Shown: positions 15,657 through 26,505, counted from the first letter of the stretch. The stretch: 37,649 bases of DNA from JAFARZ01 sp035651595 (GCA_035651595.1 DASRFJ010000066.1:1-37649); one strand, 5' to 3'. Notes: generated by a model from the letters alone, not told the origin. Made by a program: numbers and translations.

Positions 15657-16979
15657 ATGTCGGCAGTTCAGGACGCGATCAGGCAGCGTCAGCGGGGCCT
15701 GCGGCGGCTCGTGCGGTGGCCGTGGGCATGGCCGCTGCTGGCGATGCCGCTGTCACTGATTGTGTACGTGCTGACCGTCATCGCCGTCGACCTGGCGCTG
15801 ATCGGCTGGGAGCTGGCCGAAACGACGTGGCGAGCCGGGGACCTCGGGCTCGCCGCCGCGCTGCTGATCGCCGCCGCCATCTGCATCGAGGCGATCCGCC
15901 GGCTCGGCCAGCCGTCCGGCGTGTCCCGGGACCTGCTATCCGCGTGGTGGCTGCCGATCGCGCTGCTGCTGCCGCCGATCTACGCGCTGCTCGCCCCGTT
16001 CGTCGTCGGGTTCGCGCTCTACGCCAGGGGCCAGCGCGCCACGCCCGTCTACCGCCGGGTGTTCAGCTCGGCGGCGCTCGGACTCGCCGGGGCCGCCACC
16101 TCGGTCACCTTCCACCGGGCCTGGCCGCAAGCAACCAAGGTCAGCCTGGGTGGCACGCCTGCGTGGCTGACCAAACCCGAGGTGGTGCTCACCGCCGTGG
16201 GCTGCGCGGTGTTGTTCAGCCTGGTCAACACCGTCATCGTCGCGATCGCCGCGCACCTGGCCGAGCCGGAGGCACGGGTTGGCGAGATCTTGTGGGACAA
16301 GGAGACCTTCCTCCTCGACCTCACCGAGACCTGCGTGGGCATCCTGGTCGCGATCACGTGTGCGCTCAGCCCGCTGCTCCTGCTCGTGGCGCTGCCGCCG
16401 GTCATCCTGCTCCAGCGCAGCCTGATGCACCAGCAGCTCCAGGCCGCCGCCCGCACCGACCCGAAGACCGGCCTGCTGAACGCCGCCGCCTGGCAACGCG
16501 AGGCCGACGCCGAGATAAATCGCACCCAGCGGACCGGGGCGCCGCAGAACGCCAATCTGTCCATGCTGCTCATCGACGTGGACCACTTCAAGCGGGTGAA
16601 CGACACCCACGGCCACCTGGCCGGCGACGAGGTGCTCAGGAGCCTGGCGACCGAGCTGCGGCAACAGGTCCGCGACTCCGACATCGTCGGCAGGTTCGGC
16701 GGTGAGGAGTTCACCGTCCTGCTGCCCAGGGCGGATGCCGCCGAGGCGCTCGCGATCGCGGAGCGTCTCCGCCGCGGCGCCGGCTCGCTGAGCATCTTCG
16801 CTGGCGACGCGCGGATCGGCGTGACGGTCTCGATCGGCGTCGCGGTCTACGGCCAGCACGGCCGCGACTTGTTCGAGCTGCTGGCCGCCGCCGACCTCGC
16901 GCTGTACCGGGCCAAGGACAAGGGCCGCAATCAGGTCTGCCTCTACGGCGGCGACGAGGCAGCCGATCCCAGGCCATAG
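15657..16979 (+). CDS. Membrane diguanylate cyclase (GGDEF)
   Basis: Makes the second messenger cyclic di-GMP from two GTP. 440 residues. The N-terminal half (about 24-270) holds six or so hydrophobic segments with short connecting loops and no recognisable named sensor. The GGDEF domain (about 275-435) has its active-site motif as GGEEF at 348-352, preceded by the inhibitory-site motif RDSD (339-342), five residues upstream, so product inhibition is likely. No EAL domain is present. In Streptomyces, cyclic di-GMP controls the developmental switch through BldD, which fits the other sporulation-type genes nearby. ATG 15657 follows AGGAAAGG. Confidence 0.92.
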   Translation: MSAVQDAIRQRQRGLRRLVRWPWAWPLLAMPLSLIVYVLTVIAVDLALIGWELAETTWRAGDLGLAAALLIAAAICIEAIRRLGQPSGVSRDLLSAWWLPIALLLPPIYALLAPFVVGFALYARGQRATPVYRRVFSSAALGLAGAATSVTFHRAWPQATKVSLGGTPAWLTKPEVVLTAVGCAVLFSLVNTVIVAIAAHLAEPEARVGEILWDKETFLLDLTETCVGILVAITCALSPLLLLVALPPVILLQRSLMHQQLQAAARTDPKTGLLNAAAWQREADAEINRTQRTGAPQNANLSMLLIDVDHFKRVNDTHGHLAGDEVLRSLATELRQQVRDSDIVGRFGGEEFTVLLPRADAAEALAIAERLRRGAGSLSIFAGDARIGVTVSIGVAVYGQHGRDLFELLAAADLALYRAKDKGRNQVCLYGGDEAADPRP

Positions 16980-16989
16980 GCTTATAGAC
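16977..16989 (+). promoter_or_regulatory. Putative -10 box of ettA (leaderless)
   Basis: TAGGCT (16977-16982) overlaps the cyclase stop codon and lies seven bases before ATG 16990, with no ribosome-binding site between. This suggests ettA has its own leaderless transcript. Confidence 0.35.
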
Positions 16990-18654
<1,665 letters not shown>

Positions 18655-18697
18655 TCTTCATAACGACGGTGGTTCACCGGGCCGGGCCGCCCGCCCT

Positions 18698-18760
18698 GCC
18701 CGCGCGCCCGCCCCGCCCCGCCCGCGCGCCCGCCCCGCCTGCGCGCCCGCCCCGCCCCGC
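18698..18760. repeat. GC-only tandem repeat after ettA
   Basis: GCCCGCGCGCCCGCCCCGCC occurs at 18698-18717 and again at 18720-18739, with a shortened third copy at 18741-18756. The tract is almost purely G and C with C concentrated on the top strand. It lies in a 403-base gene-free stretch between ettA and the GH30 gene. Confidence 0.7.
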
Positions 18761-18809
18761 GCAAATCGGATTTATCCGATTATTTCGGGTGCATGGCCGG
18801 ACGTCGCGG

Positions 18810-18862
18810 ATTATTGCGGACACTTACCTACCCTGTTTGGGGGGGTAAGTGTCCGCAATAAT
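18810..18862. repeat. MITE-like palindrome, end-only derivative 1
   Basis: ATTATTGCGGACACTTACC (18810-18828) and its exact reverse complement (18844-18862) flank a 15-base centre. The arms equal the terminal repeats of the larger element at 90-470, with the interior missing. It lies between ettA and the GH30 gene and could fold into a strong RNA hairpin that ends transcription in either direction. Confidence 0.8.
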
Positions 18863-18941
18863 TTTCGGCTGCTGGCCGGAGGTCGGCGGAGTCGTCGAAC
18901 GGTGGGGCCGGACCGGGGCAAACCGAATTTCCGCGTTGTTC

Positions 18942-18981
18942 TTGACTCGCGGACCGCGGAGCTCTTGACAGGAAACGTTCC
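18942..18981 (+). promoter_or_regulatory. Possible promoter/operator of GH30 gene
   Basis: Two -35-like boxes, TTGACT (18942-18947) and TTGACA (18965-18970), lie upstream of the glycosidase. GGAAACGTTCC (18971-18981) directly follows the second and resembles, with one base missing, the palindromes bound by LacI-type sugar repressors. No good -10 is visible. Further down, TTTGTTTCA is directly repeated near 19018-19036. Confidence 0.3.
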
Positions 18982-19057
18982 GTGCTGATTCGCTACGCGT
19001 GAGCAAGTTGTTCGAATTTGTTTCATTTTGTTTCACGCTCCCGTTGGAGGGACGAGG

Positions 19058-21118
19058 ATGTCGCGCATCAGCCTTATCGCGGCCTCGGCTGGCGCGGCGC
19101 TGGCCGCGGCCGTTGCCGTGACCGTGCCCGCCGCGGGCGCGCTGGCCGGCGGTGCGCCGCCGGTGCTGGCGCACGTGTGGGTGACGACGCCGGACGGTAC
19201 GGACAAGCTCAGCGACCTCGGCACGGTCGCGTTCGGCGGCGCGCCGGTCACCGCACCCACCATCGTCGTCGACCCCACCCAGACCTTCCAGACGATGCAA
19301 GGGTTCGGCGGGGCGATCACCGACTCCGCGGCGACGGTGCTCTACCGGCTGTCCCCGGCGGTGCGCACGGCCACGATGCGATCGCTGTTCGACCCGGCGA
19401 CGGGTGACGGCCTGGACTACCTGCGCCAGCCGATCGGCGCCTCGGACTTCGTCGCCACCGCGGACTACACCTACGACGACATGCCCGCCGGGCAGACCGA
19501 CTACCAGCAGCGTCATTTCTCGATCGCGCACGACCGGGCGCAGATCCTGCCGCTGCTGCGCGAGGCCAAGGCCATCAACCCCCGGCTCCAGATCATCGCG
19601 TCTCCATGGAGCCCGCCTGCGTGGATGAAGACCGGCGACTCGCTGATCGGCGGCCGCCTCATCGACGACCCGCGCGTCTACCAGTCTTACGCGCTGTACC
19701 TGCTGAAGTTCGTCGAGGCCTACCGGGCGAGCGGCGTCACCGTCGACACGATCACCGTGCAGAACGAACCGCAGAACCGCGCCCCGTCCGGGTATCCGGG
19801 CACGGACATGCCGTCGTGGCAGGAGGAGAAGGTCATCTCCGATCTCGGGCCGATGCTGCGCGACGCGGGCCTGCGCACCCAGATCCTCGCCTACGACCAC
19901 AACTGGACCGAGCACCCCAACGACGTCGCGGCCACCCCGCCGGACGAGACCGCGGACGTCAACGCCTACCCGCAGAACGTGCTGAACTCCCCGGCCGCCA
20001 AATGGGTGGCCGGTGTCGCGTACCACTGCTACTTCGGCGACCCGAGCGCGATGACCGCGTTGCACAACCAGTTCCCGGACAAGGCGATCTACTTCACCGA
20101 GTGCTCGGGAAGCCAGTCCGCCGACCCGGCGAACACGTTCTCCGACACGCTCAAGTGGCACGCCCGCAACCTGATCATCGGCGCGACCCGCAACTGGGCG
20201 CAGACCGTCATCAACTGGAACCTGGCGCTCGACCCGTCCGGCGGCCCGCACCTAGGCGGCTGCGGCACCTGTACCGGCATCGTCACCGTCGGTCCCGGCG
20301 ACACGGTGACCAACGACGCCGAGTACTACACGCTCGGGCACCTGGCCCGGTTCGTGCAGCCGGGCGCGGTGCGCATCGCCAGCACGTCGTTCGGCACCAC
20401 GGGGTGGAACGGGCAGGTCATGGACGTCGCGTTCCGCAACCCGGACGGCAGCACGGTCCTGGTCGCGCACAACGAGAACGACAACCCGAGCACGTTCGGG
20501 GTGCGGGAGGGTGACCAGGCGTTCAGCTACACCCTGCCGGGCGGGGCGCTGGCGACGTTCACGTGGCGCGGCGTCGTGCCCGGCACGTATGCGCTGCGCC
20601 AGGTCGTGCCCGCCGGCTGGACCGCCGTCGCGAACCCGCCCGGCCCGACGGACCCGTGCTGCACGGGCGATGTGGCGGCGAACGCCGTGGACGCTGACGC
20701 CAGCACCCGCTACTCGACCGGGACCGGCCAGGCTCCCGGCCAGTACCTTCAGGTCGACTTCGGCCGCGCTGTGGACGCGAGGCGGGTCGTGTTCGACACC
20801 GGCGTGTCCACCGGCGACTACCCGCGCGGCTACACGGTCACGACGAGCGCCGACGGCGTGAACTGGAGCACCGCTGTCCTTGCCGGCCAGGGAACCGGGC
20901 AGTTCACCACCGTCGGCCTGAGGGGTGCTCCGGTCCGGTATGTGCGGGTCACGCTCACCGCGTCAAGCGGCAGCTGGTGGAGCGTCGCCGACGTCCGCGC
21001 CTACCGCCCCTTAACATGCTGGTATGACGATTGTTCCGGACACCAAGGACTGGACCTGGGTGCTGCGGCGCCCCTGCCCCGAATGCGGCTTCGACACCAA
21101 CTCGTTCGCGCGCGATGA
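19058..21118 (+). CDS. Secreted GH30-family glycosidase with C-terminal carbohydrate-binding domain
   Basis: 686 residues. A signal peptide (about 1-30, ending AGALA) is followed by a GH30 barrel with acid/base E237 (TVQNEPQ) and nucleophile E348 (YFTECSG), a beta-sandwich to about residue 520, and an F5/8-type (CBM32-like) domain at about 535-652 (PGQYLQVDFG, then VRYVRVTLTAS). GH30 enzymes cleave glucosylceramide, beta-1,6-glucan or xylan; the early conserved MQGFGGAITDS fits the glucosylceramidase-like subfamily. ATG 19058 follows GGAGGGACGAGG. The protein should end near VRAYRP; the frame instead runs 95 bases into the next gene, adding about 30 unrelated residues. One C less in the run at 21007-21010 would give a stop at 21012. 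Confidence 0.9.
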   Translation: MSRISLIAASAGAALAAAVAVTVPAAGALAGGAPPVLAHVWVTTPDGTDKLSDLGTVAFGGAPVTAPTIVVDPTQTFQTMQGFGGAITDSAATVLYRLSPAVRTATMRSLFDPATGDGLDYLRQPIGASDFVATADYTYDDMPAGQTDYQQRHFSIAHDRAQILPLLREAKAINPRLQIIASPWSPPAWMKTGDSLIGGRLIDDPRVYQSYALYLLKFVEAYRASGVTVDTITVQNEPQNRAPSGYPGTDMPSWQEEKVISDLGPMLRDAGLRTQILAYDHNWTEHPNDVAATPPDETADVNAYPQNVLNSPAAKWVAGVAYHCYFGDPSAMTALHNQFPDKAIYFTECSGSQSADPANTFSDTLKWHARNLIIGATRNWAQTVINWNLALDPSGGPHLGGCGTCTGIVTVGPGDTVTNDAEYYTLGHLARFVQPGAVRIASTSFGTTGWNGQVMDVAFRNPDGSTVLVAHNENDNPSTFGVREGDQAFSYTLPGGALATFTWRGVVPGTYALRQVVPAGWTAVANPPGPTDPCCTGDVAANAVDADASTRYSTGTGQAPGQYLQVDFGRAVDARRVVFDTGVSTGDYPRGYTVTTSADGVNWSTAVLAGQGTGQFTTVGLRGAPVRYVRVTLTASSGSWWSVADVRAYRPLTCWYDDCSGHQGLDLGAAAPLPRMRLRHQLVRAR
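21012..21023 (+). promoter_or_regulatory. Putative -10 box of DinB-fold gene (leaderless)
   Basis: TAACAT (21012-21017) lies six bases before ATG 21024 and there is no ribosome-binding site. The -35 region is weak. Confidence 0.3.
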
Positions 21119-21560
21119 CGTCGCCGGGATGATCCTCGCGAATGCCGCGTCCTGGCAGGAATTGCTTACTGGCTCCGGCGATGTCCGGACCCGCCCGGAG
21201 CCGGGCAAATGGTCACCGCTCGAGTACGCCTGCCACGTCCGGGACGTGCTCCGGATCTATGACCTGCGACTCCAGCTGATGCTGACCCAGGATGACCCGT
21301 CCTTCGAGAACTGGGACCAGGACGCGACCGCGGTGATCGAGTGCTACGGCGCCCAGGACCCGGCACCCGTCGCCAAGCGGCTCACCGAGCAGGCCCGGAT
21401 CCTGGCCGCGCGGTTCTCCACCGTGAGCGGCGGTCAGTGGCACCGGACCGGAACCCGCAGCGATGGCGCCCACTTCACCGTCGAGTCGTTCGCCCGGTAT
21501 TTCATCCACGACCCGATCCACCACCTGTACGACGCGACCGGAGTCCGCCACGCCGGCTGA
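21024..21560 (+). CDS. DinB-superfamily metalloprotein
   Basis: 178 residues of the DinB/YfiT-like four-helix fold. Likely metal ligands are H71 (YACHVRD) and H162/H166 (FIHDPIHHLYD), in the expected helices. The N-terminus has a C18-x2-C21 pair (RPCPECG) and the segment GKWSPLEYACHVRDV, seen in the actinobacterial branch of the family. Many such proteins use mycothiol or another thiol as cofactor; the reaction here is unknown. Its 5' end overlaps the extended end of the GH30 frame by 95 bases, which most likely reflects loss of the GH30 stop. Confidence 0.85.
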   Translation: MTIVPDTKDWTWVLRRPCPECGFDTNSFARDDVAGMILANAASWQELLTGSGDVRTRPEPGKWSPLEYACHVRDVLRIYDLRLQLMLTQDDPSFENWDQDATAVIECYGAQDPAPVAKRLTEQARILAARFSTVSGGQWHRTGTRSDGAHFTVESFARYFIHDPIHHLYDATGVRHAG

Positions 21561-21567
21561 CCCGAGG

Positions 21568-21981
21568 TCAGCGCGGGGTGAGGCCGAGGTCGGGGCGATC
21601 GGGGAAGTCGTTGACCAGGCTGTGCGCGGCCATGACCAGGTAGTCCCAGAGCTGGGCGTCGAGGGCTTCGTCGAGCTTCAGCTCGTCCATCGACTCGCGC
21701 ATGTGGCGGAGCCAGGCGTCACGCTCGGCTTCGCCGATCCGGAACGGCACGTGCCGCATCCGGAGCCGCGGGTGGCCGCGCAACTCGTCATAGGTGCGCG
21801 GTCCGCCCCAGTACTGCATAAGGAACAGCCGGAGGTGCTCCTCGGCGGGTCCGAGGTTCTTCGCCGGGTAGACCGCCCGTAGCGCCGGGTCGTCGGCGAC
21901 CCCCTGGTAGAACCGGTGGACCAGGCGCCGGAAGGTCTCCTCGCCGCCCACCGCGTCGTAAAAGCTGACCGGCTCGCTCAT
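21568..21981 (-). CDS. glbO: Group II truncated haemoglobin (GlbO-like)
   Basis: 137 residues with the 2-over-2 globin pattern. The proximal haem histidine is H77 in RGHPRLRMRHVPF, a segment characteristic of GlbO; B10-region tyrosine Y25, the QYWGGP motif and W90 also match. GlbO-type proteins bind oxygen and have been linked to peroxide or nitric-oxide handling. The ATG at 21981 lies 10 bases after the mscS stop, so the two form an operon on this strand. It converges with the DinB-fold gene (7 bases apart). Confidence 0.93.
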   Translation of the reverse strand: MSEPVSFYDAVGGEETFRRLVHRFYQGVADDPALRAVYPAKNLGPAEEHLRLFLMQYWGGPRTYDELRGHPRLRMRHVPFRIGEAERDAWLRHMRESMDELKLDEALDAQLWDYLVMAAHSLVNDFPDRPDLGLTPR

Positions 21982-21991
21982 GCCTCACAGC

Positions 21992-22942
21992 TTACGAGGG
22001 CTGCTCGGCTGGCGGCTCCGCGACGGTGACGTCCACGGTCTCCGGCGCGGGCAGCGTGAGGTTCGCGGAGTCCAGGGCGGCCTTGACGCGGATGCGGAGC
22101 TCGCGGGCCACCTCCCACTGGCGCAGTGCGGCGGTCTTGGCGACGATGCGCATGATCACTTCGGTGCCGGACAGCTCCTGGGCGCCCCAGACCTCGGGTT
22201 CCTCCAGCATCAGGTCGTGCCACACGGGGTCCGCCCACACGCCCGCCGCGGCCCGCTCCATCAGTTCCTTGATCCTGGTCAGGTCGGAGTCGTACGGGAC
22301 CGGGTAGTCGATCACCGCGCGCGACCAGCCCTGCGACTCGTTGCCCACGCGGCTGATCGTGCCGTTATGGACGTGCCAGACCACGCCGTTCAGATCCCTG
22401 ATCCTGGTGGTCAGCAGCGTCATCGCCTCCACCGTGCCGGTCGCCTTGCCGAGGCTGATCATGTCGCCGACGCCGTAGTGGTCCTCGACCAGCATGAAGA
22501 TGCCGGCCAGGTAGTCCTTCACCAGGTTCTGCGCGCCGAAGCCGAGGGCCACGCCCAGCACGCCCGCGCTCGCCAGCAGCGGCGCGAGGTTGATGCCCAG
22601 GTCGCTGAGGACGGTCAGCGCGGCGATGAAGAAGATCACCACGGACACGCCGCTGAGCAGGATCTGGCCGAGCGCCCTGGCCCGCTGCTCGCGCCGTTCG
22701 CTGGTCCCCGCCGCCAGCCGCGACGCCGCCGCGTGCTCGGTCAGGCGGTGGATCAGCCGGTACGTGAGCATGCGGGCGACGAGCGCGAGCACGATCACGA
22801 ACGCGATCCGCAGCGTCCGGCCGATCGGCCCGGCCAGGTAGACGTTGACGGTCGCGGTCGTGCCCGCGCTGTGCGTGAGATCCCAGGCGAGACGGCAGGC
22901 GATGCCCGGATCCGTTCCGCAGCTGCTGGTAAGCGTGCTCAT
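21992..22942 (-). CDS. MscS-family small-conductance mechanosensitive channel
   Basis: 316 residues. Three hydrophobic segments (about 38-60 and two between 85 and 135) are followed by the MscS beta domain: LLASAGVLGVALGFGAQNLV is the pore helix and GDMISLGKATGTVEAM the conserved beta strand. The protein releases solutes on sudden osmotic drop. ATG 22942 is chosen because GGATGGGGAT precedes it; the open frame extends to 22966. It forms the first gene of an operon with the globin. Confidence 0.92.
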   Translation of the reverse strand: MSTLTSSCGTDPGIACRLAWDLTHSAGTTATVNVYLAGPIGRTLRIAFVIVLALVARMLTYRLIHRLTEHAAASRLAAGTSERREQRARALGQILLSGVSVVIFFIAALTVLSDLGINLAPLLASAGVLGVALGFGAQNLVKDYLAGIFMLVEDHYGVGDMISLGKATGTVEAMTLLTTRIRDLNGVVWHVHNGTISRVGNESQGWSRAVIDYPVPYDSDLTRIKELMERAAAGVWADPVWHDLMLEEPEVWGAQELSGTEVIMRIVAKTAALRQWEVARELRIRVKAALDSANLTLPAPETVDVTVAEPPAEQPS

Positions 22943-23023
22943 ATCCCCATCCTGGCCGGCCCGCACGCCGCCCCGTCCCCGGTTCGCACACCGTCACCCG
23001 GGCCGGGGTGCGGGTGGGCAGGG

Positions 23024-25807
23024 TTAGTCGTCGGCGGCCAGGGCGGTGGCGGGGGAGCGGGCGGGGGCGGTGAGCAGGACCGTGCCCGTGCCGGCCAGGG
23101 CAACCACCGTGCCGACGGTGGCCGCCCCGGCCGCGCCCCCGATCACAGGCCCCGTCAGGCCGAAGGCGTCGGCCGCTGCCGCGAGACCTATCGCGGCGCC
23201 GGCAACCGATCCGGCCGCCGCGGTGATCAGAGCCTCGGTCAGCAGCAGCCGGCCCAGTTGCCGCCGGGCCCAGCCGGAGGCTGCCAGCGCGGCCAGCTCA
23301 CCTGCCCGCTCTCGCAGGTTCAGGTATGTCACGTCCGCCACGGCCGCGGCGCCGAGGCCGACGGCCAGGATGGCCGAGACCAGGTCGGTGTCCCGCGTCG
23401 TGGAGGTGACCAGGCCGGACAGCGCGCTGATCCCGATCGACCGGTGGAACGACGCTTGCGCGGCGAGCAGCACCGACAGGCCCGCCACCCCGGCGGCAAG
23501 TCCGGCCGCGGCGAGCGCGCAGCGGCCCGGGACCCGGGTCATGCCCGCCACGGCGAGGCCGGTGACGCCGCGCACCGGGAGCGCGCGCCGCCTCGGTGCC
23601 CGCGCCGGGCGAGCGAGCGTGCCGGCCGGCTCGGTCCCGGCGGCCAGTGCGGCGGGCGCGAGTCCTGCCGCCGTGGCGAGCGCCGCCGCCACCGGGAGCA
23701 CCAGCGCGGCCCGCCACAGGGCGAGGTGCAGGCGCAAAACCGCGATCAGGCAGGCCGACAGCGCGGCGCCGGCCAGCCCGGACAGCACGCCGAGCGTCAC
23801 CACCTCACCGAGGACCATGGTAAACACCTGCGCCCGCCCCCAGCCCAGTGCGCGCAGCGTGCCGATCTCGGCACGTCGGCCGCGCACCCCGGCCAGCGCC
23901 GCACCGCCGAGAAACAGCGCGCAGACGACCAGGATCACCACGAACAGCGCCACCGACTCGCGGTCCGCCTGCCGCAGGATCACCAGCGCGACCCCGGTCT
24001 CCGTCCACGACTCGGCCAGTTTCAGCGCGGGCCGGCCGAACTTGCCCGCCGGCAGGCCGATGGTGACCAGTCGCGGCGAGGCGCCGGCGGTCACCACCAC
24101 GCGCAGCCCGGTGGCCTGGTAGATCTCCTGGCCGACGGCGGCGATCCTGGCGAGCTGCCGCGGTATCGAGCCACTCACTCCGGACACGCGGATCCGGATG
24201 GAGCCGATGGGTGTTTTCTCCGGCGACGGTCCCGGCGGATACGGGACGAAGCCCCGCAGCATCGCCGCGCCCTTCAGCGTGGTCACCAGGAGCGGCGGCT
24301 GCTGCGCATATCCGGACATGTTCCCGTCCGGCGCGAGCGACTGGTTCTTCAGCGCCGCGCGGCTTGCCGCGTCCGCGCCGGTCAGCGACGGTGCCCGGTA
24401 GCTGGCCAGGGACGCGCCCGGCCCGTATCCGGAGAATCCGGCGAGACGGTACGGATCAAATTGCCCGACCAGCTGAAGTCCCGGCAGGTCGCCGGCACCG
24501 TCTGAGTTGTGCGGACCGCCCGCGACCGCCGCCGCCATGTGCAGCGTGCGGAATCCGGTGTCCGCCTGTGCCGCCGGAGCGGCGATTCCCGACCACAGCC
24601 ACTGCGGGTTGGGCTGCGGCGCGACGTTCAGAACCCCGTTCGCCGCCCGCCGGAACGTCACCGGGCCCGACGTCCAGAACTGGAGGGCGCCGGTGGGTAT
24701 GGCTTGCGGTCCGGACGTTTGCTGATTGGGGCTCTGCCAGGAGAAGAGCTGGCTCAGCAGCTGCTGCCACGCTTGCTGGGCTGTGATCGTGGTCCGCTGC
24801 ACCACCGTGCCCGGCTCGGCGGCGAACGTCTTGGCGATGCTGGTCGCCGACGCCACGAGGTACGACGACGTCCCGGAACGCGCCACGCCGACCGCTGACC
24901 GCGGCAGCGCCCGTACGGTCACGTGATCGGTGTCTCCGTCGAACGGCACGGTGCTGGCCAGCACCGGCGCGTTGGGGTACTGGTTCAGCTGGCTGCCGTT
25001 GTTCAGGTAGCCGCCGGAGGTCACCGCCTTCGACAGGCCGGTCATCTCGTCCTCCGCCACGGGGTCGATGCCGGCCAGCAGCACCGGGAACGACCAGAGC
25101 ACGTATCCGTCCACCTGGCCTGAGGAGCCGGCCTTGGCGCGCGAGTAGCAGTTGCTGTTCAGCAGCCCGCCGTTGCCCGGGAACGGCGACTGGTTGACCA
25201 GCCACCACTCCCAGGGGCAGACGGTGGCCTGCTTGCCGCCCGGCAACCGTTCGGTCATCCACGTGCCGCCGCCTTGTTGCGGCGGCGAGCCCAGCTGGTC
25301 GGGCGTGAGGTAGACGTACTCCTCGTAATAGGGCGGATAGGTCGACAGCCCTTGATCCGAGGTGTACTGCGAGGTGAGCGTCAGCACCCTGGCGCCGGAG
25401 GTCCCGGTGGCCGCCGCGGACAGCGGTACCGGGATGATCACCGACTCTTGCAGGTAGCCGACAATCGTCAGGGGCGCGGCGATTCCCACGCCCTGGAGCC
25501 GCGCGATCTTCTGGTACTGCGCCATCGTGATCCCGCTGCCGGCGGTCGACAGGTAGTTGAGCTGCACCAGCTGGCGTGACCCCGACGCTCCGGTCACCCC
25601 GGCCGATCCCGACGGTCCGGGCGGCAGCACCACGAGGTCGTACGGCCCGCGCCAGTTCTGCCCCACGGCGCCCTCGATCCGCGCCGCGCTCACGTCAACC
25701 GAGGCGGTCAGCAGCGAGAACGCCACCGCGGCCACCAGCATCCCCACGGCCAGGGCCACCGCGCGGCCGCGGGCGAACCGCACGCCCTGCCAGATCAGCC
25801 GGATCAC
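23024..25807 (-). CDS. FtsX/MacB-type ABC transporter permease
   Basis: 927 residues. An N-terminal membrane segment (about 14-36) is followed by a very large extracytoplasmic domain (about 40-600). Then come a first FtsX core (segments near 620-750) and a second cluster of helices to the C-terminus, separated by an Arg/Pro-rich cytoplasmic loop. Such permeases move peptides, antibiotics or lipoproteins with energy from a LolD-like ATPase. The GTG at 25807 overlaps the stop of the ATPase gene (GTGA), so the two are coupled; the upstream extension to 25882 is out of the family and would overlap the ATPase. The substrate is unknown. Confidence 0.88.
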   Translation of the reverse strand: MIRLIWQGVRFARGRAVALAVGMLVAAVAFSLLTASVDVSAARIEGAVGQNWRGPYDLVVLPPGPSGSAGVTGASGSRQLVQLNYLSTAGSGITMAQYQKIARLQGVGIAAPLTIVGYLQESVIIPVPLSAAATGTSGARVLTLTSQYTSDQGLSTYPPYYEEYVYLTPDQLGSPPQQGGGTWMTERLPGGKQATVCPWEWWLVNQSPFPGNGGLLNSNCYSRAKAGSSGQVDGYVLWSFPVLLAGIDPVAEDEMTGLSKAVTSGGYLNNGSQLNQYPNAPVLASTVPFDGDTDHVTVRALPRSAVGVARSGTSSYLVASATSIAKTFAAEPGTVVQRTTITAQQAWQQLLSQLFSWQSPNQQTSGPQAIPTGALQFWTSGPVTFRRAANGVLNVAPQPNPQWLWSGIAAPAAQADTGFRTLHMAAAVAGGPHNSDGAGDLPGLQLVGQFDPYRLAGFSGYGPGASLASYRAPSLTGADAASRAALKNQSLAPDGNMSGYAQQPPLLVTTLKGAAMLRGFVPYPPGPSPEKTPIGSIRIRVSGVSGSIPRQLARIAAVGQEIYQATGLRVVVTAGASPRLVTIGLPAGKFGRPALKLAESWTETGVALVILRQADRESVALFVVILVVCALFLGGAALAGVRGRRAEIGTLRALGWGRAQVFTMVLGEVVTLGVLSGLAGAALSACLIAVLRLHLALWRAALVLPVAAALATAAGLAPAALAAGTEPAGTLARPARAPRRRALPVRGVTGLAVAGMTRVPGRCALAAAGLAAGVAGLSVLLAAQASFHRSIGISALSGLVTSTTRDTDLVSAILAVGLGAAAVADVTYLNLRERAGELAALAASGWARRQLGRLLLTEALITAAAGSVAGAAIGLAAAADAFGLTGPVIGGAAGAATVGTVVALAGTGTVLLTAPARSPATALAADD

Positions 25808-26505
25808 CGGTCGGCTCCGGAGGCACTGATGAGGCGGTCGCCAGCGACGGCGCCGTCGCTGAGCTCGACGACCCGCTGACACCGATCGGCGACCGCCGCG
25901 TCGTGGGTGGCGAGCAGCATGGTCAGGCCGCGGTCGCGATGCAGGCGGAACAGCAGGTCCAGCACGTCCGCACCGGTGGCGGAGTCCAGATTGCCGGTTG
26001 GCTCGTCGGCGAGCAGCAGCCGCGGCTCGCCGATCAGCGCGCGGGCGATGGCGACCCGCTGCTGCTGGCCGCCGGACAGCTTCACCGGCAGGTCATGTTC
26101 GCGGCCGCCGAGCCCCACGGCGGTGAGCAGTTCCGCCGCCCTGGCGCGCTTGTCAAAGCCGGCGCGGAAGGGCAGCACGGGAGCGGCGACGTTGTCGCAC
26201 GCGGTCAGTGCCGGCAGCAGGTGGAAGCGCTGGAACACGAACCCGACGCCGCGCCGGTAGACGGCGCGCTGCGCGTCGCTCAGGGCGGTGAGGTCACGGC
26301 CATCGACGGTTATCGTGCCGCTGTCCGGCACGTCCATCGCGCCGACCAGATGGAGCAGGGTGGACTTGCCGGAGCCGGACCGCCCCGTGACCGCGACTGT
26401 CTGGCCGGCCGGGATGTCCAGCGTGACGTCATCCAGTGCGCGCACCGGCATGCCCGATCCCGTCCGGTACGTCTTGCGGACCGCGGCAACGTGCAGATCA
26501 CTCAT
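25804..26505 (-). CDS. ABC transporter ATP-binding protein (LolD/MacB type)
   Basis: 233 residues. Walker A GRSGSGKST, Q-loop in FVFQRFHLLPALT, signature LSGGQQQR, Walker B LLLADEPTGNLD and switch His (LATHDAAV) are all intact. It powers the adjacent FtsX-type permease. Its ATG overlaps the end of the padR gene by eight bases and its own stop overlaps the permease start, so padR, ATPase and permease are one operon. Confidence 0.95.
   Translation of the reverse strand: MSDLHVAAVRKTYRTGSGMPVRALDDVTLDIPAGQTVAVTGRSGSGKSTLLHLVGAMDVPDSGTITVDGRDLTALSDAQRAVYRRGVGFVFQRFHLLPALTACDNVAAPVLPFRAGFDKRARAAELLTAVGLGGREHDLPVKLSGGQQQRVAIARALIGEPRLLLADEPTGNLDSATGADVLDLLFRLHRDRGLTMLLATHDAAVADRCQRVVELSDGAVAGDRLISASGADR

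Noticed and set aside
19030..19037. GTTTCACG resembling half of a parS site
   Set aside because: The second half (TGAAAC) is missing; the next bases are CTCCCG, so this is not a ParB centromere site.
21980..24505. Long plus-strand open frame across mscS and the permease
   Set aside because: Antisense to two genes with clear family motifs; composition is His/Arg/Gly/Gln noise.
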